Assembly: GCF_051014685.1 (NCBI RefSeq)
Contig: NW_027478873.1
Location: 248,001 to 312,000, forward strand
Direction: 5' to 3'
Length of the DNA stretch: 64,000 bases
DNA from: Ptiloglossa arizonensis
Taxonomy: Eukaryota > Arthropoda > Insecta > Hymenoptera > Colletidae
Position 1 is the first letter of the stretch. Each line of letters begins with the position of its first letter. A program made the position numbers and the translations under genes. Under the pieces are notes generated by a model. The model did no database searches, was not told the origin of the DNA, and was given only the letters and a program-made list of their open reading frames with translations. This document shows positions 1 through 11,430 of the stretch, one piece after another.

Positions 1-2719
1 TTATTTCTCCGTTTCTCCGTTTATTTCTTCGTTTCTCCATTTATTTCTCCGTTTCTTTCTTCGTTTCTCCGTTTCTTTGTTCGTATCTCCGTTTCTTTCT
101 TCGTTTCTCCGTTTCTTTCTTCGTTTCTCCGTTTCTTTCTTCGTTTCTGCGTTTCTTTCTTCGTTTCTCCGTTTCTTTCTTCGTTTCTCCGTTTCTTTGT
201 TCGTTTCTCCGTTTCTTTCTTCGTTTCTCCGTTTCTTTCTTCGTTTCTCCGTTTCTTTCATCGTTTCGCCGTTTCTTTCTTCGTTTCTCAGTTTATTTCT
301 TCGTTTCTCCATTTATTTCTCCGTTTCTCCGTTTCTTTCTTCGTTTCTCCGTTTCTTTGTTCGTTTCTCCGTTTCTTCTTCCGTTTCTCGGTTTATTTCT
401 TCGTTTCTCCATTTATTTCCACGTTTCTTTCTTCGTTTCTCCGTTTCTTTGTTCGTATCTCCGTTTCTTTCTACGTTTCTCCGTTTCTTTCATCGTTTCT
501 ACGTTTCTTTCTTCGTTTCTCCGTTTCCTTGTTCGTTTCTCCGTTTATTTCTTCGTTTCTCCATTTATTTCTCCGCTTCTCTATTCGTTTCTCCGTTTCT
601 TTCTTCGTTTCTCCGTTTCTTTGTTCGTTTCTCCGTTTCTTTCTTCGTTTCTCCGTTTCTTTCTTCGTTTCTCCGTTTCTTTCATCGTTTCACCGTTTCT
701 TTCTTCGTTTCTCAGTTTATTTCTTCGTTTCTCCATTTATTTCTCCGTTTCTCCATTTTTTTCTCCGATTCTCCGTTTCTTTCTGCGTTTCATCGTTTCT
801 CTCTTCGTTACTCCGTTTCTTTCTTCGTTTCTCAGTTTCTTTCCTCGTTTCTCCGTTTCTTTCTTCGTTTCTACGTTTATTTCTTCGTTTCTCCATTTAT
901 TTCTCCGTTTCTTCGTTTCTTTCTTCGTTTCTCCGTTTCTCTCTTCGTTTCTCCGTCTCTTTCTTCGTTTCTCCGTTTATTTCTTCGTTTCTCCATTTAC
1001 TTCTCCGTTTCTCCGTTTCTTTGTTCGTTGTTGCGTTTCATTGGTCATTTCTGCTTTTCTTTCTCCGCTTCTCGGTTTACTTCTTCGTTCCTCCATTTAT
1101 TTCCCCGATTCTCCGTTTCTTTCTTCGTTTCTTCGTTTCTTTCTTCGTTACTCCGTTTCTTCCTTCGTTTCTGCGCTTCTCTCTTCGTTTCTCCGTTTCT
1201 TTCTCTGTTTCTCCGTTTCTTTCTTCGTTTCTCCGTTTCTTTCTTCGTTTCTCCGTTTCCTTGATCGTTTCTCCGTTTCTTTCTCCGTTTCTCGGTTTAT
1301 TTCTTCGTGTCTCCATTTATTTCTCCGACTCTCCGTTTCTTTCTGCGTTTCATCGTTTCTCTCTTCGTTACTCCGTTTCTTTCTTCGTTTCTCCATTTAT
1401 TTCTCCGTTTCTCCGTTTCTTTGTTCGTTTCTCCGTTTATTTCATCATTTCTCCATTTATTTCTCCGATTCTCCGTTTCTTTCTTCGTTTCTTCGTTTCT
1501 TTCATCGTTACTGCGTTTCTTTTTTCGTTTCTCCGTTTCTTTCTTCGTTTCTCCGTTTCTTTCTTCGTTTCTCCGTTTGCTTCTTCGATTCTCCATTTAT
1601 TTCTTCGTTTCTCCGTTTCTTTCTTCGTTTCTCTGTTTCATTGTTCGTTTCTCCGTTTCTTTGTTCGTTTCTCCGTTTACTTCATCATTTCTCCATTTAT
1701 TTCTCCGATTCTCCGTTTCTTTCTTCGTTTCTCCGTTTCCTTGTTCGTTTCTCCGTTTATTTCTTCGTTTCTCCATTTGTTTCTCCGTTTCTCCGTTTCT
1801 TTCTTCGTTTCACCGTTTCTTTGTTCGTTTCTCCGTTTCTTTCTTCGTTTCTCCGTTTCTTTGTTCGTTTCTCCGTTTCTTTCTTCGTTTCGCCGTTTCT
1901 TTGTTCGTTTCTCCGTTTCTTTCTTCGTTTCTCCGTTTCTTTGTTCGTTTCTCCGTTTCTTTCTTCGTTTCTTCGTTTCTTTCTTCGTTACTCCGTTTCT
2001 TTCTTTGTTTCTCCGTTTCTTTCTCCGTTTCTCGGTTTATTTCTTCGTTTCTCCATTTATTTCTCCGTTTCTTTCTTCGTTTCTCCATTTATTTCTCCGT
2101 TTCTTTCTTTGTTACTCCGTTTCTTTCTTCGTTTCTCCGTTTGTTTCTTCGTTTCTCCGTTTCTTTTTCCGTTTCTCAGTTTATTTCTTCGTTTCTCCAA
2201 TTATTTCTCCGTTTCTTTCATCGTTTCTTTCTTCGTTACTCCGTTTCTTTCTTCGTTTCTCCGTTTCTTTATTCTATTCTACGTTTCTTTCTCCGTTTCT
2301 CGCTTTATTTCTTCGTTTCTCCATTTATTTCTCCGTTTCTTTCTTCGTTACTCCGTATCTTTCTTCGTTTCTCCGTTTCTTTCTTCGTTTCTCCGTTTCT
2401 TTCTTGGTTTCTCCGTTTCGTTCTTCGTTTCTCCGTTTATTTCTTCGTTTCTCCATTTATGTCTCCGTATCTCCATTTCTTTCTTCATTTCTCCGTTTCT
2501 TTGTTCGTTTCTCCGTTTCTTTGTTCGTTTCTCCGTTTCTTTCTTCGTTTCTCCGTTTCTTTGTTCGTTTCTCCGTTTCTTTCTCCGTTTCTCGGTTTAT
2601 TTCTTCGTTTCCCCGTTTTTCTCTTCGTTTCTTCGTTTCTTTCTTCATTTCTCCGTTTCTTTCTTCGTTTCTTCGTTTCCCCATTTCTCCGTTTCTCCGT
2701 TTCTCCGTTTCTCCGTTTC
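1..2719. repeat. 20-bp pyrimidine-rich minisatellite array
   Basis: A tandem array of a 20-bp unit built from TTCGTTTC, TCCG and TTTCTTTC elements, with about 135 imperfect units. The period is visible because the same motif returns at the same phase three times per 60 bases. Variants replace CCG with CCA and TTTC with TTAT, giving recurring sub-blocks such as TTTATTTCTTCG. The array begins before the window. At its right end (about 2685-2719) it collapses to an 8-bp TTTCTCCG unit and stops abruptly at the mitochondrial insertion. The + strand is almost free of A and G apart from the CG steps, and the other strand is GAAA/GGAGAAA-rich. All three + frames stay open for hundreds of codons only because the unit lacks stop triplets. 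I do not treat these as genes. Confidence 0.95.
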
Positions 2720-2723
2720 GATT

Positions 2724-2763
2724 AAATGATTATAATAGTTATAATTTCTATTATAAATCATTT
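2724..2763. repeat. Fold-back inverted repeat at the minisatellite/NUMT junction
   Basis: A 15-nt arm (2724-2738, AAATGATTATAATAG), a 9-nt loop (2739-2747) and a 16-nt arm (2748-2763, CTATTATAAATCATTT). The arms are complementary except for one extra A. The right arm belongs to the nad2 copy, because the same bases occur in the other nad2 copy near 7978-7993. The left arm lies beyond the point where the two copies share sequence, so it appears to be a fold-back duplicate made at the insertion end. Confidence 0.75.
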
Positions 2764-3446
2764 GAGCCATAGTTAAATTGTACACTAATACTCTAAATAC
2801 ATATTTAATATATTTTTTGATCTCTTTAGCCTCCAGAAGAATTTTATTTATACTATTTACTATATATAATAATTTACACAGTATCGGAAAGAAATCTAAT
2901 TATTTATTTATAATAATAATTTTTTTTTCACTTATCTGGAAAATTTGGATGTACTCTTTAACTGTTCGATTCATTTCTTTAATTTATTCATTAAATTGAA
3001 TTAATCTATTCTTTATAATAACTTTAATAAAATTAATCTCGATAATTATTATAGAACTCATATTAAAATTTAATAATAAAATTTATTTAATTTGCCTAAT
3101 TAATATAATTATTGCCCCTATCATTTGCTTAAACAAAGAAATCAATCATAATAATTATAGGATATTCATCTGTTATACAAACATCTATTATAGTTATTTT
3201 ATTAATAATTAACAAAAATGAATTTTTAACATATTTCATTTTATATTCAATAATTTCTTTAATTTTAAATTTTATATTTAAAATAATAAAGATTAACTCT
3301 TCTTCCTTATTTAATATATTAACCTCTAATAAAAGAAAAATTATTTTATACTCAATAATTATTATGTACACAAATTTCCCACCTATAGCTCCCTTTATAC
3401 TGAAATGAATCGTCCTAGAAACATTAATAAATTCAAGAATAAAATT
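2757..3446 (+). pseudogene. nad2: nad2 NUMT fragment, copy A
   Basis: A partial, non-functional nuclear copy of mitochondrial NADH dehydrogenase subunit 2, a membrane subunit of complex I. In the invertebrate mitochondrial code the + strand reads an nad2-like hydrophobic protein. It includes the stretch NNLHSIGKKSNYLF and, further on, PPMAPFMLKWIVLETL, which matches the conserved PPF..F..KW region of the family. It matches copy B (7197-7998, opposite strand) at roughly 94% over a 240-bp stretch compared by eye. An extra base near 3140 shifts the frame relative to copy B. TGA at about 2997 would be a stop in the nuclear code. The true N-terminus and the last 60 or so codons are missing, and homology to copy B ends near 3446. 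Certain as a NUMT; the edges are approximate. Confidence 0.85.
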
Positions 3447-3515
3447 TACCGTGGAAGGTTTAGTTTTACATTTATTCGAAAGATGAAACATACAAAAGTT
3501 TGTACAAAGGTATTT

Positions 3516-3817
3516 ATTTATTTTATCGCACGGTAGGGAATATCATACAAATGGAAATACTTATCTCTAATGTCGATAAATTGTACTTGTCGCGCCATCT
3601 ATTTGTGGAAATTAGAACAATTCCTCGACAAGCTTGAGCGTTTCTCCGCCAGGTGTTTTCACCCCTTAAGTGTAGTTTAACCCTTTCTCCAATAGATGGC
3701 CACCCATGTAATTACCACGTTACAGGGATTTGTAATTGCGGGTTCAGAATATATTTGCATACATACAAACTATAATTCCGATATGTAGCGAAATATTCAT
3801 TTATTTTATCGCACGGT
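3516..3817. repeat. 19-bp exact direct repeat flanking a 264-bp segment
   Basis: ATTTATTTTATCGCACGGT occurs at 3516-3534 and again at 3799-3817, enclosing 264 bp. The enclosed segment contains GCCATCTATT at 3594-3603 and its exact reverse complement AATAGATGGC at 3691-3700. The arrangement resembles a long target-site duplication around a short insert, but a local tandem duplication is equally possible. Confidence 0.5.
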
Positions 3818-3880
3818 TTCTTCGATTGTATTTGTTCGATCTAACCAAATACTTCAAGAAATTGATGGCTTTATAGCCAT

Positions 3881-4150
3881 TATTTATACCGGAACATTGT
3901 GAAAAATTGTTTAATCTACGGTCCAACGACGGTTGTTAATTATTATGATAAATAAACGTCAAGATATTGCGAAATCTGCGAAGGCGAACGGTTTCGGTGA
4001 ATGTTTGTTCATTTCCGCCATTGTTACTAACATTTATGTATGTTCCCAATATTAATCGAACAATGTGCATCCTATTTATGCATTGAAAATGATTAAGTAC
4101 CTCATAGAAATTAATTTGGATCGAGATTCAAAGTAAAACGTGTTTCGTAA
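3881..4150. repeat. Spacer direct repeat, copy 1
   Basis: About 270 bp that recurs 543 bp downstream at 4424-4697. Shared landmarks are TATTTATAC at the left, then ATGATAAATAAAC, TCAAGATATTGC, TCTGCGAAGGCGAA, TTTCGGTGAATGTTT, CCCAATATTAATCGAACAAT and AAAGTTTTA at the right. Identity by eye is about 80%, so the duplication is old. No coding potential is seen. Confidence 0.8.
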
Positions 4151-4423
4151 AGTTTTATTGCAGGGAAAGTAACAATTGTTTGTTAAATACATCAATTTAA
4201 CATTTGCTTAATTCTTATAATTTACACAATACGCGTAGTAGTTGCATTTTTTATTTAAAAGCGCTGAAATTCAATTAATCGCTTTTCTAGATACAACAAT
4301 CATAGCGATGGACGCTTGTGAATCGGTCATCGATACGTGTAACCTTGAGAATGTCAGTTTGATCTCAACGAAAAATTCCATCGCGAGCAATGAATATTTC
4401 TATGAAATGATATTTTAAGCCTT

Positions 4424-4697
4424 TATTTATACTAGGGCATTGTTAATAATTATTTAAACTATGGTACTACGACAATTGTTAATAATTATGATAAATAAAC
4501 ATCAAGATATTGCAAAATCTGCGAAGGCGAATAGTTTCGGTGAATGTTTATTCATTTCCGCGAGTTTTACTAACATTCATGCATGTTCCCAATATTAATC
4601 GAACAATGTTCATCTTATTGATGCATTACAAATGATTAAGAACTTATAGAAATTAATTTTGATCGAGCTTCGATGTAAAGAGATGATTCTTAAAGTT
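4424..4697. repeat. Spacer direct repeat, copy 2
   Basis: Diverged second copy of 3881-4150. Its right end (AAAGTTTTA) abuts the trnK-like end of the minus-strand mitochondrial block. The NUMT breakpoint therefore falls at or very near the end of this repeat. Confidence 0.8.
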
Positions 4698-4699
4698 TT

Positions 4700-4771
4700 A
4701 AAATGAAAAGTGAAGTAATTTATTACTATAATTTGGTTTAAAAAATCAATTCTTTTGTCAGACATCTAATG
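4700..4771 (-). tRNA. trnK: trnK-like NUMT remnant (anticodon TTT)
   Basis: Directly downstream of cox2 on the minus strand, where insect mitochondria carry trnK. The 5' end CATTAGATG matches the usual trnK start. An anticodon arm can be drawn as TTGAT, loop TTTTTAA, AACAA-type partner (one mismatch), giving anticodon TTT. This is the Hymenoptera-frequent alternative to CTT. The 3' acceptor strand does not pair well, so it is decayed or truncated at the insertion breakpoint. It would not be expected to function in the nucleus. Confidence 0.6.
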
Positions 4772-4809
4772 ATTTGATTTAATTAAATATTATATGAGTA
4801 GGTTAAAAT

Positions 4810-5493
4810 TTAATTTTGGTTGTTAATTCAATTAATAAAGTTTGAATAATTAGTTCTTTCCACAACAATTGGCATAAATCTGTGATTAGCTCCGCAGATT
4901 TCAGAACATTGTCCGAAAAATACTCCAGGTCGATTAGTAATTAAATTTATTTGGTTAATTCGCCCTGGTACTGAGTCTATTTTTAAGCCTAAAGACGGAA
5001 CAGTTCAAGAGTGAATTACGTCGTTTGATGTTGTTAATATTCGAATTAGTGTATTAGATGGAATAATTATTCGATTATCTACGTCTAGGAGACGAAAAAT
5101 GTAATTATTATTTAAATCTTTATCTATATAGGAGTCAAAATTTAAATTATTAAATTCTGGGTATTCATAGGATCAATATCATTGGTGCCCAATTGATTTG
5201 ATTGTTAAGTATACGGGTATTCATAGTCCATCAATAAAATATAGGGTTTTTAAAGAAGGAAGTGCAATTACTCCTAAAATTATTATTGGGAGTAAAGTTC
5301 ATACAATTTCAATATGATGATTTTTAAGTAAAAATCGATTGATAAATTTATTAGTAAAAATATCTAATATAATTATTAGAGTTAATGAAGAGATTATAAT
5401 TATTATAATTATTGTGAAGTTGTGAAAAAGATTTAAATTATCGGCATATGGCGAATTGGGGTCTTGGAAATTAATTATTTTTCAATGAGACAT
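4810..5493 (-). pseudogene. cox2: cox2 NUMT copy, open in mitochondrial code
   Basis: Nuclear copy of mitochondrial cytochrome c oxidase subunit II, which carries the CuA centre that accepts electrons from cytochrome c. In the invertebrate mitochondrial code it reads 227 codons from ATG (5493-5491) to TAA (4812-4810) with no interruption, the expected length for an insect. It starts MSHWKMINFQ. The two-helix N-terminal region is followed by the IKSIGHQWYWSYEYPEF motif, VIHSWTVPSLG (CuA His) and [16 protein letters not shown], which holds the two Cys, Glu, His and Met of the CuA site. Many internal TGA codons make it unreadable in the nuclear code. An intact frame beside a damaged cox1 suggests a fairly recent transfer, or mitochondrial sequence joined in assembly. 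Identity is certain; the functional status is inferred. Confidence 0.93.
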
Positions 5494-5553
5494 TTTTAAT
5501 AAAAATATTAAATTTTATAAATGAATCTTAAATTCATGCACTAATCTGCCATA

Positions 5554-5559
<6 letters not shown>
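5494..5559 (-). tRNA. trnL2: trnL2 (UUR, anticodon TAA) NUMT copy
   Basis: Lies exactly between cox1 and cox2, the derived position of trnL(UUR) in insects and crustaceans. The minus strand reads TTAATATGGCAGATTAGTGC at the 5' side, the family's typical acceptor and D-arm sequence. The anticodon arm TGAAT-TTAAGAT-TCA places TAA in the loop. The acceptor pairs TTAATA with TATTAA. The 5' end overlaps the cox1 stop codon by a few bases, and cox2 starts right after the 3' end. Confidence 0.85.
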
Positions 5560-7078
<1,519 letters not shown>

Positions 7079-7196
7079 ATATTAATTATGCTAAAAATTA
7101 ATATAACCAGTAGATCATAAATATAAATATAAATATTAAAAAAGTTATAAATAGATAATAGATTAGAAAATTAAGGTTAATTTAATTGTATATATT
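7079..7196. other. Shortened tRNA gap between nad2 and cox1
   Basis: Insect mitochondria normally carry trnW, trnC and trnY here, about 200 bp together. Only 118 bp remain, about 90% A+T. I could not fold a convincing cloverleaf or place TCA, GCA or GTA anticodons in a proper arm. Either the tRNAs are decayed, partly deleted, or were rearranged in the source mitochondrion. Confidence 0.5.
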
Positions 7197-7998
7197 TTAT
7201 TTAATTGAAGGGAAAAAATATAAGAAGGATATATTTAAATAATTTCATGATGTAATTAATCTTATTAAAAGATATACAATTATTAAAAGTATAAATTTTA
7301 TTCTTGATATTATTAATGTTTCTAGGACGATTCATTTCAGTATAAAGAGTGCTATACGTGGGAAATTTGTGTACATAATAATTATTGAGTATAAAATAAT
7401 TTTTCTTTCATTAGAGGTTAATATATTAAATTAGGAAGAAGAATTAATCTTTATTATTTTAAATATAAAAATTAAATTTGAAGAAATTATTGAATATAAA
7501 TTGAAATATGTTAAAAATGTATCTTTGTTAATTATTAATAACATAACTATAATAGATGTTTGTATAACAGATGAATACCCTATAATTATTTTGATTGATT
7601 TTTTATTTAAGCAAATGATAGGGGCAATAATTACATTAATTAGGCAAATAAAATAAATTTCATTATTAAATTTTAATAGGAGTTCTATAATAATTATAGG
7701 GATTAATTTTATTAAAGTTATTAGAAAGAATAGATTAATTCAATTTAATGAATAAATTAAAGAAATGAATCGAACATTTAAAGAGTACATCCCAATTTTT
7801 AAGATAAGTGAAAAAAAAATTATTATTATAAATAAATAATTAGATTTATTTCCAATTCTGTGTAAATTATTATATATAGTAAATAGTATAAATACAATTC
7901 TTATGGAGGCTAAAGAGATTAAAAAATATATTAAATATGTATTTAGAGTATTAGTGTCAAATTTAACTATAGATCAAATGATTTATAATAGAAATTAT
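7197..7998 (-). pseudogene. nad2: nad2 NUMT fragment, copy B
   Basis: Minus-strand copy of mitochondrial NADH dehydrogenase subunit 2, immediately upstream of cox1 as in the ancestral insect order. In the mitochondrial code it reads about 265 codons to a TAA at 7199-7197. It includes NNLHSIGNKSNYLF, LKIGMYSL, KMIMGYSSVMQ (the family's K.M.YSS motif) and FMLKWIVLETLMM, ending YFFPSIK. An in-frame TAA at 7433-7431 interrupts it where copy A keeps TTA (Leu). The N-terminal 60 or so residues are absent, because the satellite begins at about 8004-8009. It shares an inverted repeat with copy A from about 7310 to 7998. The two copies carry different lesions, so they decayed separately after duplication. 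Confidence 0.9.
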
Positions 7999-8008
7999 AA
8001 ATATTCTC

Positions 8009-11000
8009 CCATATCTCGCGAACGGATTGACGAACTTCAGAAATTCCTGTTGCATCTGAAAGTTGAAACTCGCCCGATTACATTGCTATTTGTATTTTTC
8101 CCCTAAGCCATTATAGTTATTGGTTTCGAGTATCAGACTTGCGAAAATTTTAATGGCTTCTCAACCATTCCTTAATTTCAAACTCGCATATCTCGCGAAA
8201 GGATTGACGAACTCGGGTAATTCCTGTTGAATCTGAAAGCAGAGACTCGCCGGATTACAACGGCATGTGTATTTTTGCCCTAGACCTTTGTAATTAATGG
8301 CTTCGAGTATCAGATTCCGAAAATTTTGATGGTTTCTCAACCATTCCATAACTTCAAACTCCCATATATCGCGAACGGATTGACGAACTCGAGAAATTCC
8401 TGTTGCACCCGAAAGCAGAAATTCGCCCGATTACAACGGTATGTGCATTTTTGCCCTAGGCCATAGTAGTTATTGGTTTCGAGAATAAGACATGCGAAAA
8501 TTTTGATGGTTTCTCAACCATTCCTTAACTTCAAAATCCCATATCTCGCGAACGGATTGACGAACTCGAGAAATTCCTGTTGCATCTGAAAGTAGAAACT
8601 TGCCCGATTACAATGGGGTGTGTACTTTTCCCCTAGGCCATTCCAGTTATTGGTTTCGAGTATCAGACTTGCGAAAATTTTGATGGTTTCTCAACCATTC
8701 CTTAACTTCAAACTCCAATATCTCGTGAACGGACTGACGAACTAGAGAATTTCCTGTTGCATCTGAAAGTAGAAACTCGCCCGATTACAACGGTATGTGT
8801 ATTGTTGCCCTAGGCCATAGTAGTTATTGGTTTCGAGTATCAGACTTGCGAAAATTTTGATGGTTTCTCAAACATTCCTTAACTTCAAACTCCCATATCT
8901 CGCGAACGGATTGACGAACTGGAGAAATTCCTGTTGCATCTGAAAGTAGAAATTCGCGCGATTACAATGGTATGTGTATTTTTGCCCTGGACCATAGTAG
9001 TTATTGGTTTCGAGTATCAGATTCCGAAAATTTTGATGGTTTCTCAACCATTCCTTAACTTCAAACTCCCATATCTCGCGAACGGATTGACGAACTCGAG
9101 AAATTCCTGTTGCATCTGAAAGTAGAAACTCGCCCGATTACAATGGTGTGTGTACTTTTCCCCTAGGCCATTCCAGTTATTGGTTTCGTGTATCAGACTT
9201 GCGAAATTTTTGATTGTTTCTCAACCATTCCTTAACTTCAAACTCCCATATCTCGCGAACGGATTGACGAACTCGAGAAATTCCTATTGCATCTGAAGGC
9301 AGAAACTCGCCCGATTACAATGGTTTGTGTACTTTTCCCCTAGGCCATTGCAGTTATTGGTTTCGAGTATCAGACCTGCGAAAACTTTGATGGTTTCTCA
9401 ACCATTCCTTAACTTCAAACTCCCATATCTCGCGAACGGATTGACGAACTCGAAAAATTCCTGTTGCATCTGAAAGTAGAAATTTGCCCGATTACAATGG
9501 TGTGTGTACTTTTCCCCTAGGCCATTCCAGTTGTTGGTTTCGAGTATCAGACTTGCGAAAATTTTGATGGTTTCTCAACCATTCCTTAACTTCAAACCCC
9601 AATATCTCGTGAACGGATTGACGAACTGCAGAATTTCCTGTTGCATTTGAAAGTAGAAATTCGCCCGATTGCAATGGTGTGTGTACATTTCCCCTAGGCC
9701 ATTCCAGTTATTGATTTCGAGTATCAGACTTGCGAAAATTTTGAGGGTTTCTCAACCATTCCTTAACTTAAAACTCCCATATCTCGCGAACGGATTGACG
9801 AACTCGAGAAATTCATGTTGCATCTGAAAGTAGAAACTCGACCGATTACAATGGTGTGTGTACTTCTCCCCTAGGCCATTCCAGTTATTGGTTTCGAGTA
9901 TCAGACTTGCGAAATTTTTGTTTGTTTCTCCACCATTCCTTAATTTCAAACTCGCATATCTCGCGAATGGATTGACGGACTCGAGAAATTCCTGTTGCAT
10001 CTGAAAGTAGAAACTCCCCCGATTAGAATGGTGTGTGTACTTTTCCCCTAGGCCATTCCAGTTATTGGTTTCGAGTATCAGACTTGCGAAAATTTTGATG
10101 GTTTCTCAAACATTCCATAACTTCAAACTCCCATATCTCGCGAACGGATTGACGAACTCGTGAAATTCCTGTTGCAACTGAAAGTAGAAACTCGCCCGAT
10201 TACAACGGTATGTGTATTTCTCCCCTAGGCCATTCCAGGTATCGGTTTCGAGTATCAGAGCAGCAAAAGTTTTGGTGGTTTCACATCAGTTCCATGACTT
10301 CAAACTCCCATATCTCGCGAACGGATTGACGGACTCGAGAAATTCCTGTTGGATCTGAAAGTAGAAACTCGCGCGATTACAACGGTATGTGTATTTTTGC
10401 CCTAGGCCATAGTAGTTATTGGTTTCGAGTATCAGACTTGCGAAAATTTTGATGGTTTCTCAACCATTCCTTAATTTCAAACTCGCATATCTCGCGAACG
10501 GATTGACGAACTCGGGTAATTCCTGTTGAATCTGAAAGCAGAGACTCGCCGGATTACAACGGCATGTGAATTTTTGCCCTAGACCATTGTAATTAATGGC
10601 TTCGAGTATCAGATTCCGAAAATTTTGATGGTTTCTCAACCATTCCATAACTTCAAACTCCCATATATCGCGAACGGATTGACGAACTCGAGAAATTCCT
10701 GTTGCACCTGAAAGTAGAAACTTGCCCGATTACAATGGTGTGTGTACTTTAACCTTAGGCCATTCCAGTTATTGGTCTCGAGTATCAGACTTGCGAAAAC
10801 TTTGATGGTTTCTCAACCATTCCTTAACTTCAAACACGCATATCTCGCGAACGGATTGACGGACTCGAGAAATTCCTGTTGCATCTGAAAGCAGAAACTC
10901 GGCCGATTACAACGGTATGTGCATTTTTGCCCTAGGCCAAAGTAGTTATTGGTTTCGAGAATAAGACTTGCGAAAATTTTGATGGTTTCTCAAACATTCC

Positions 11001-11430
11001 TTAACTTCAAACTCCCATATCTCGCGAACGGATTGACGAACTGGAGAAATTCCTGTTGCCTCTGAAAGTAGAAACTCACCCGATTACAATGGTGTGTGTA
11101 CATTTCCCCTAGGCCATTCCAGTTATTGGTTTCGAGTATTAGACTTGCGAAAATTTTGATGGTTTCTCAACCATCTGTTAACTCCAAACTCCGATATTTC
11201 GCGAAAGGATTGACGAACTTGAGGAAATCCTGACGCATCTGAAAGTAGAAACTTGCCCGATTACAATGGTGTGTGTACTTTTCCCCTAGGCCATTCCAGT
11301 TATTGGTTTCGAGTATCAGACTTGCGAAAATTTTGATGGTTTCTCAACCATTCCTTAACTTCAAACTCCCATATCTCGCGAACGGATTGACGAACTCGAG
11401 AAATTCCTGTTGCATCTGAAAGTAGAAACT
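8009..11430. repeat. Divergent satellite edge next to the NUMT
   Basis: The first 3.4 kb contains the most heterogeneous monomers, with many private substitutions (for example CTTCAGAAATTCC and GGAGAAATTCC variants). It still holds two spaced duplications: the segment near 8161-8380 recurs 2,299 bp later (13 monomers) at 10460-10680. The segment near 8520-8900 recurs 2,830 bp later (16 monomers) at 11350-11730. Array edges that escape homogenisation typically look like this. Confidence 0.75.

Larger units (their letters stand above)
3447..4697. other. Non-mitochondrial AT-rich spacer between NUMT arms
   Basis: About 1.25 kb with no convincing gene. It has more CG steps and mixed composition than the mitochondrial flanks, so it is probably nuclear. 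It holds an internal direct duplication (3881-4150 and 4424-4697), an exact 19-bp repeat (3516-3534 and 3799-3817) and a 10-bp inverted repeat (3594-3603 and 3691-3700). Short open frames here are not conserved between the duplicated halves, so I do not call any. It could be an older insertion, a degraded mobile element, or the pre-insertion target. Confidence 0.6.

Noticed and set aside
1077..2684. Minus-strand Lys/Arg/Glu-rich frames resembling single alpha helices (RNEERNGETKKE type)
   Set aside because: They are reverse readings of the minisatellite, broken wherever the TTTA variant occurs. No independent evidence of coding.
77..2772. Very long open frames (395, 472, 747 and 790 codons) reading Phe/Ser/Val/Arg repeats such as FLRFSVSFFVSPFLSS
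   Set aside because: They overlap in all three + frames and arise only because the 20-bp unit contains no stop triplet. There is no gene-like start context, conservation pattern or domain.
3129..3491. 120-codon minus-strand frame opposite nad2 copy A
   Set aside because: Antisense shadow of the + strand mitochondrial nad2 sequence.
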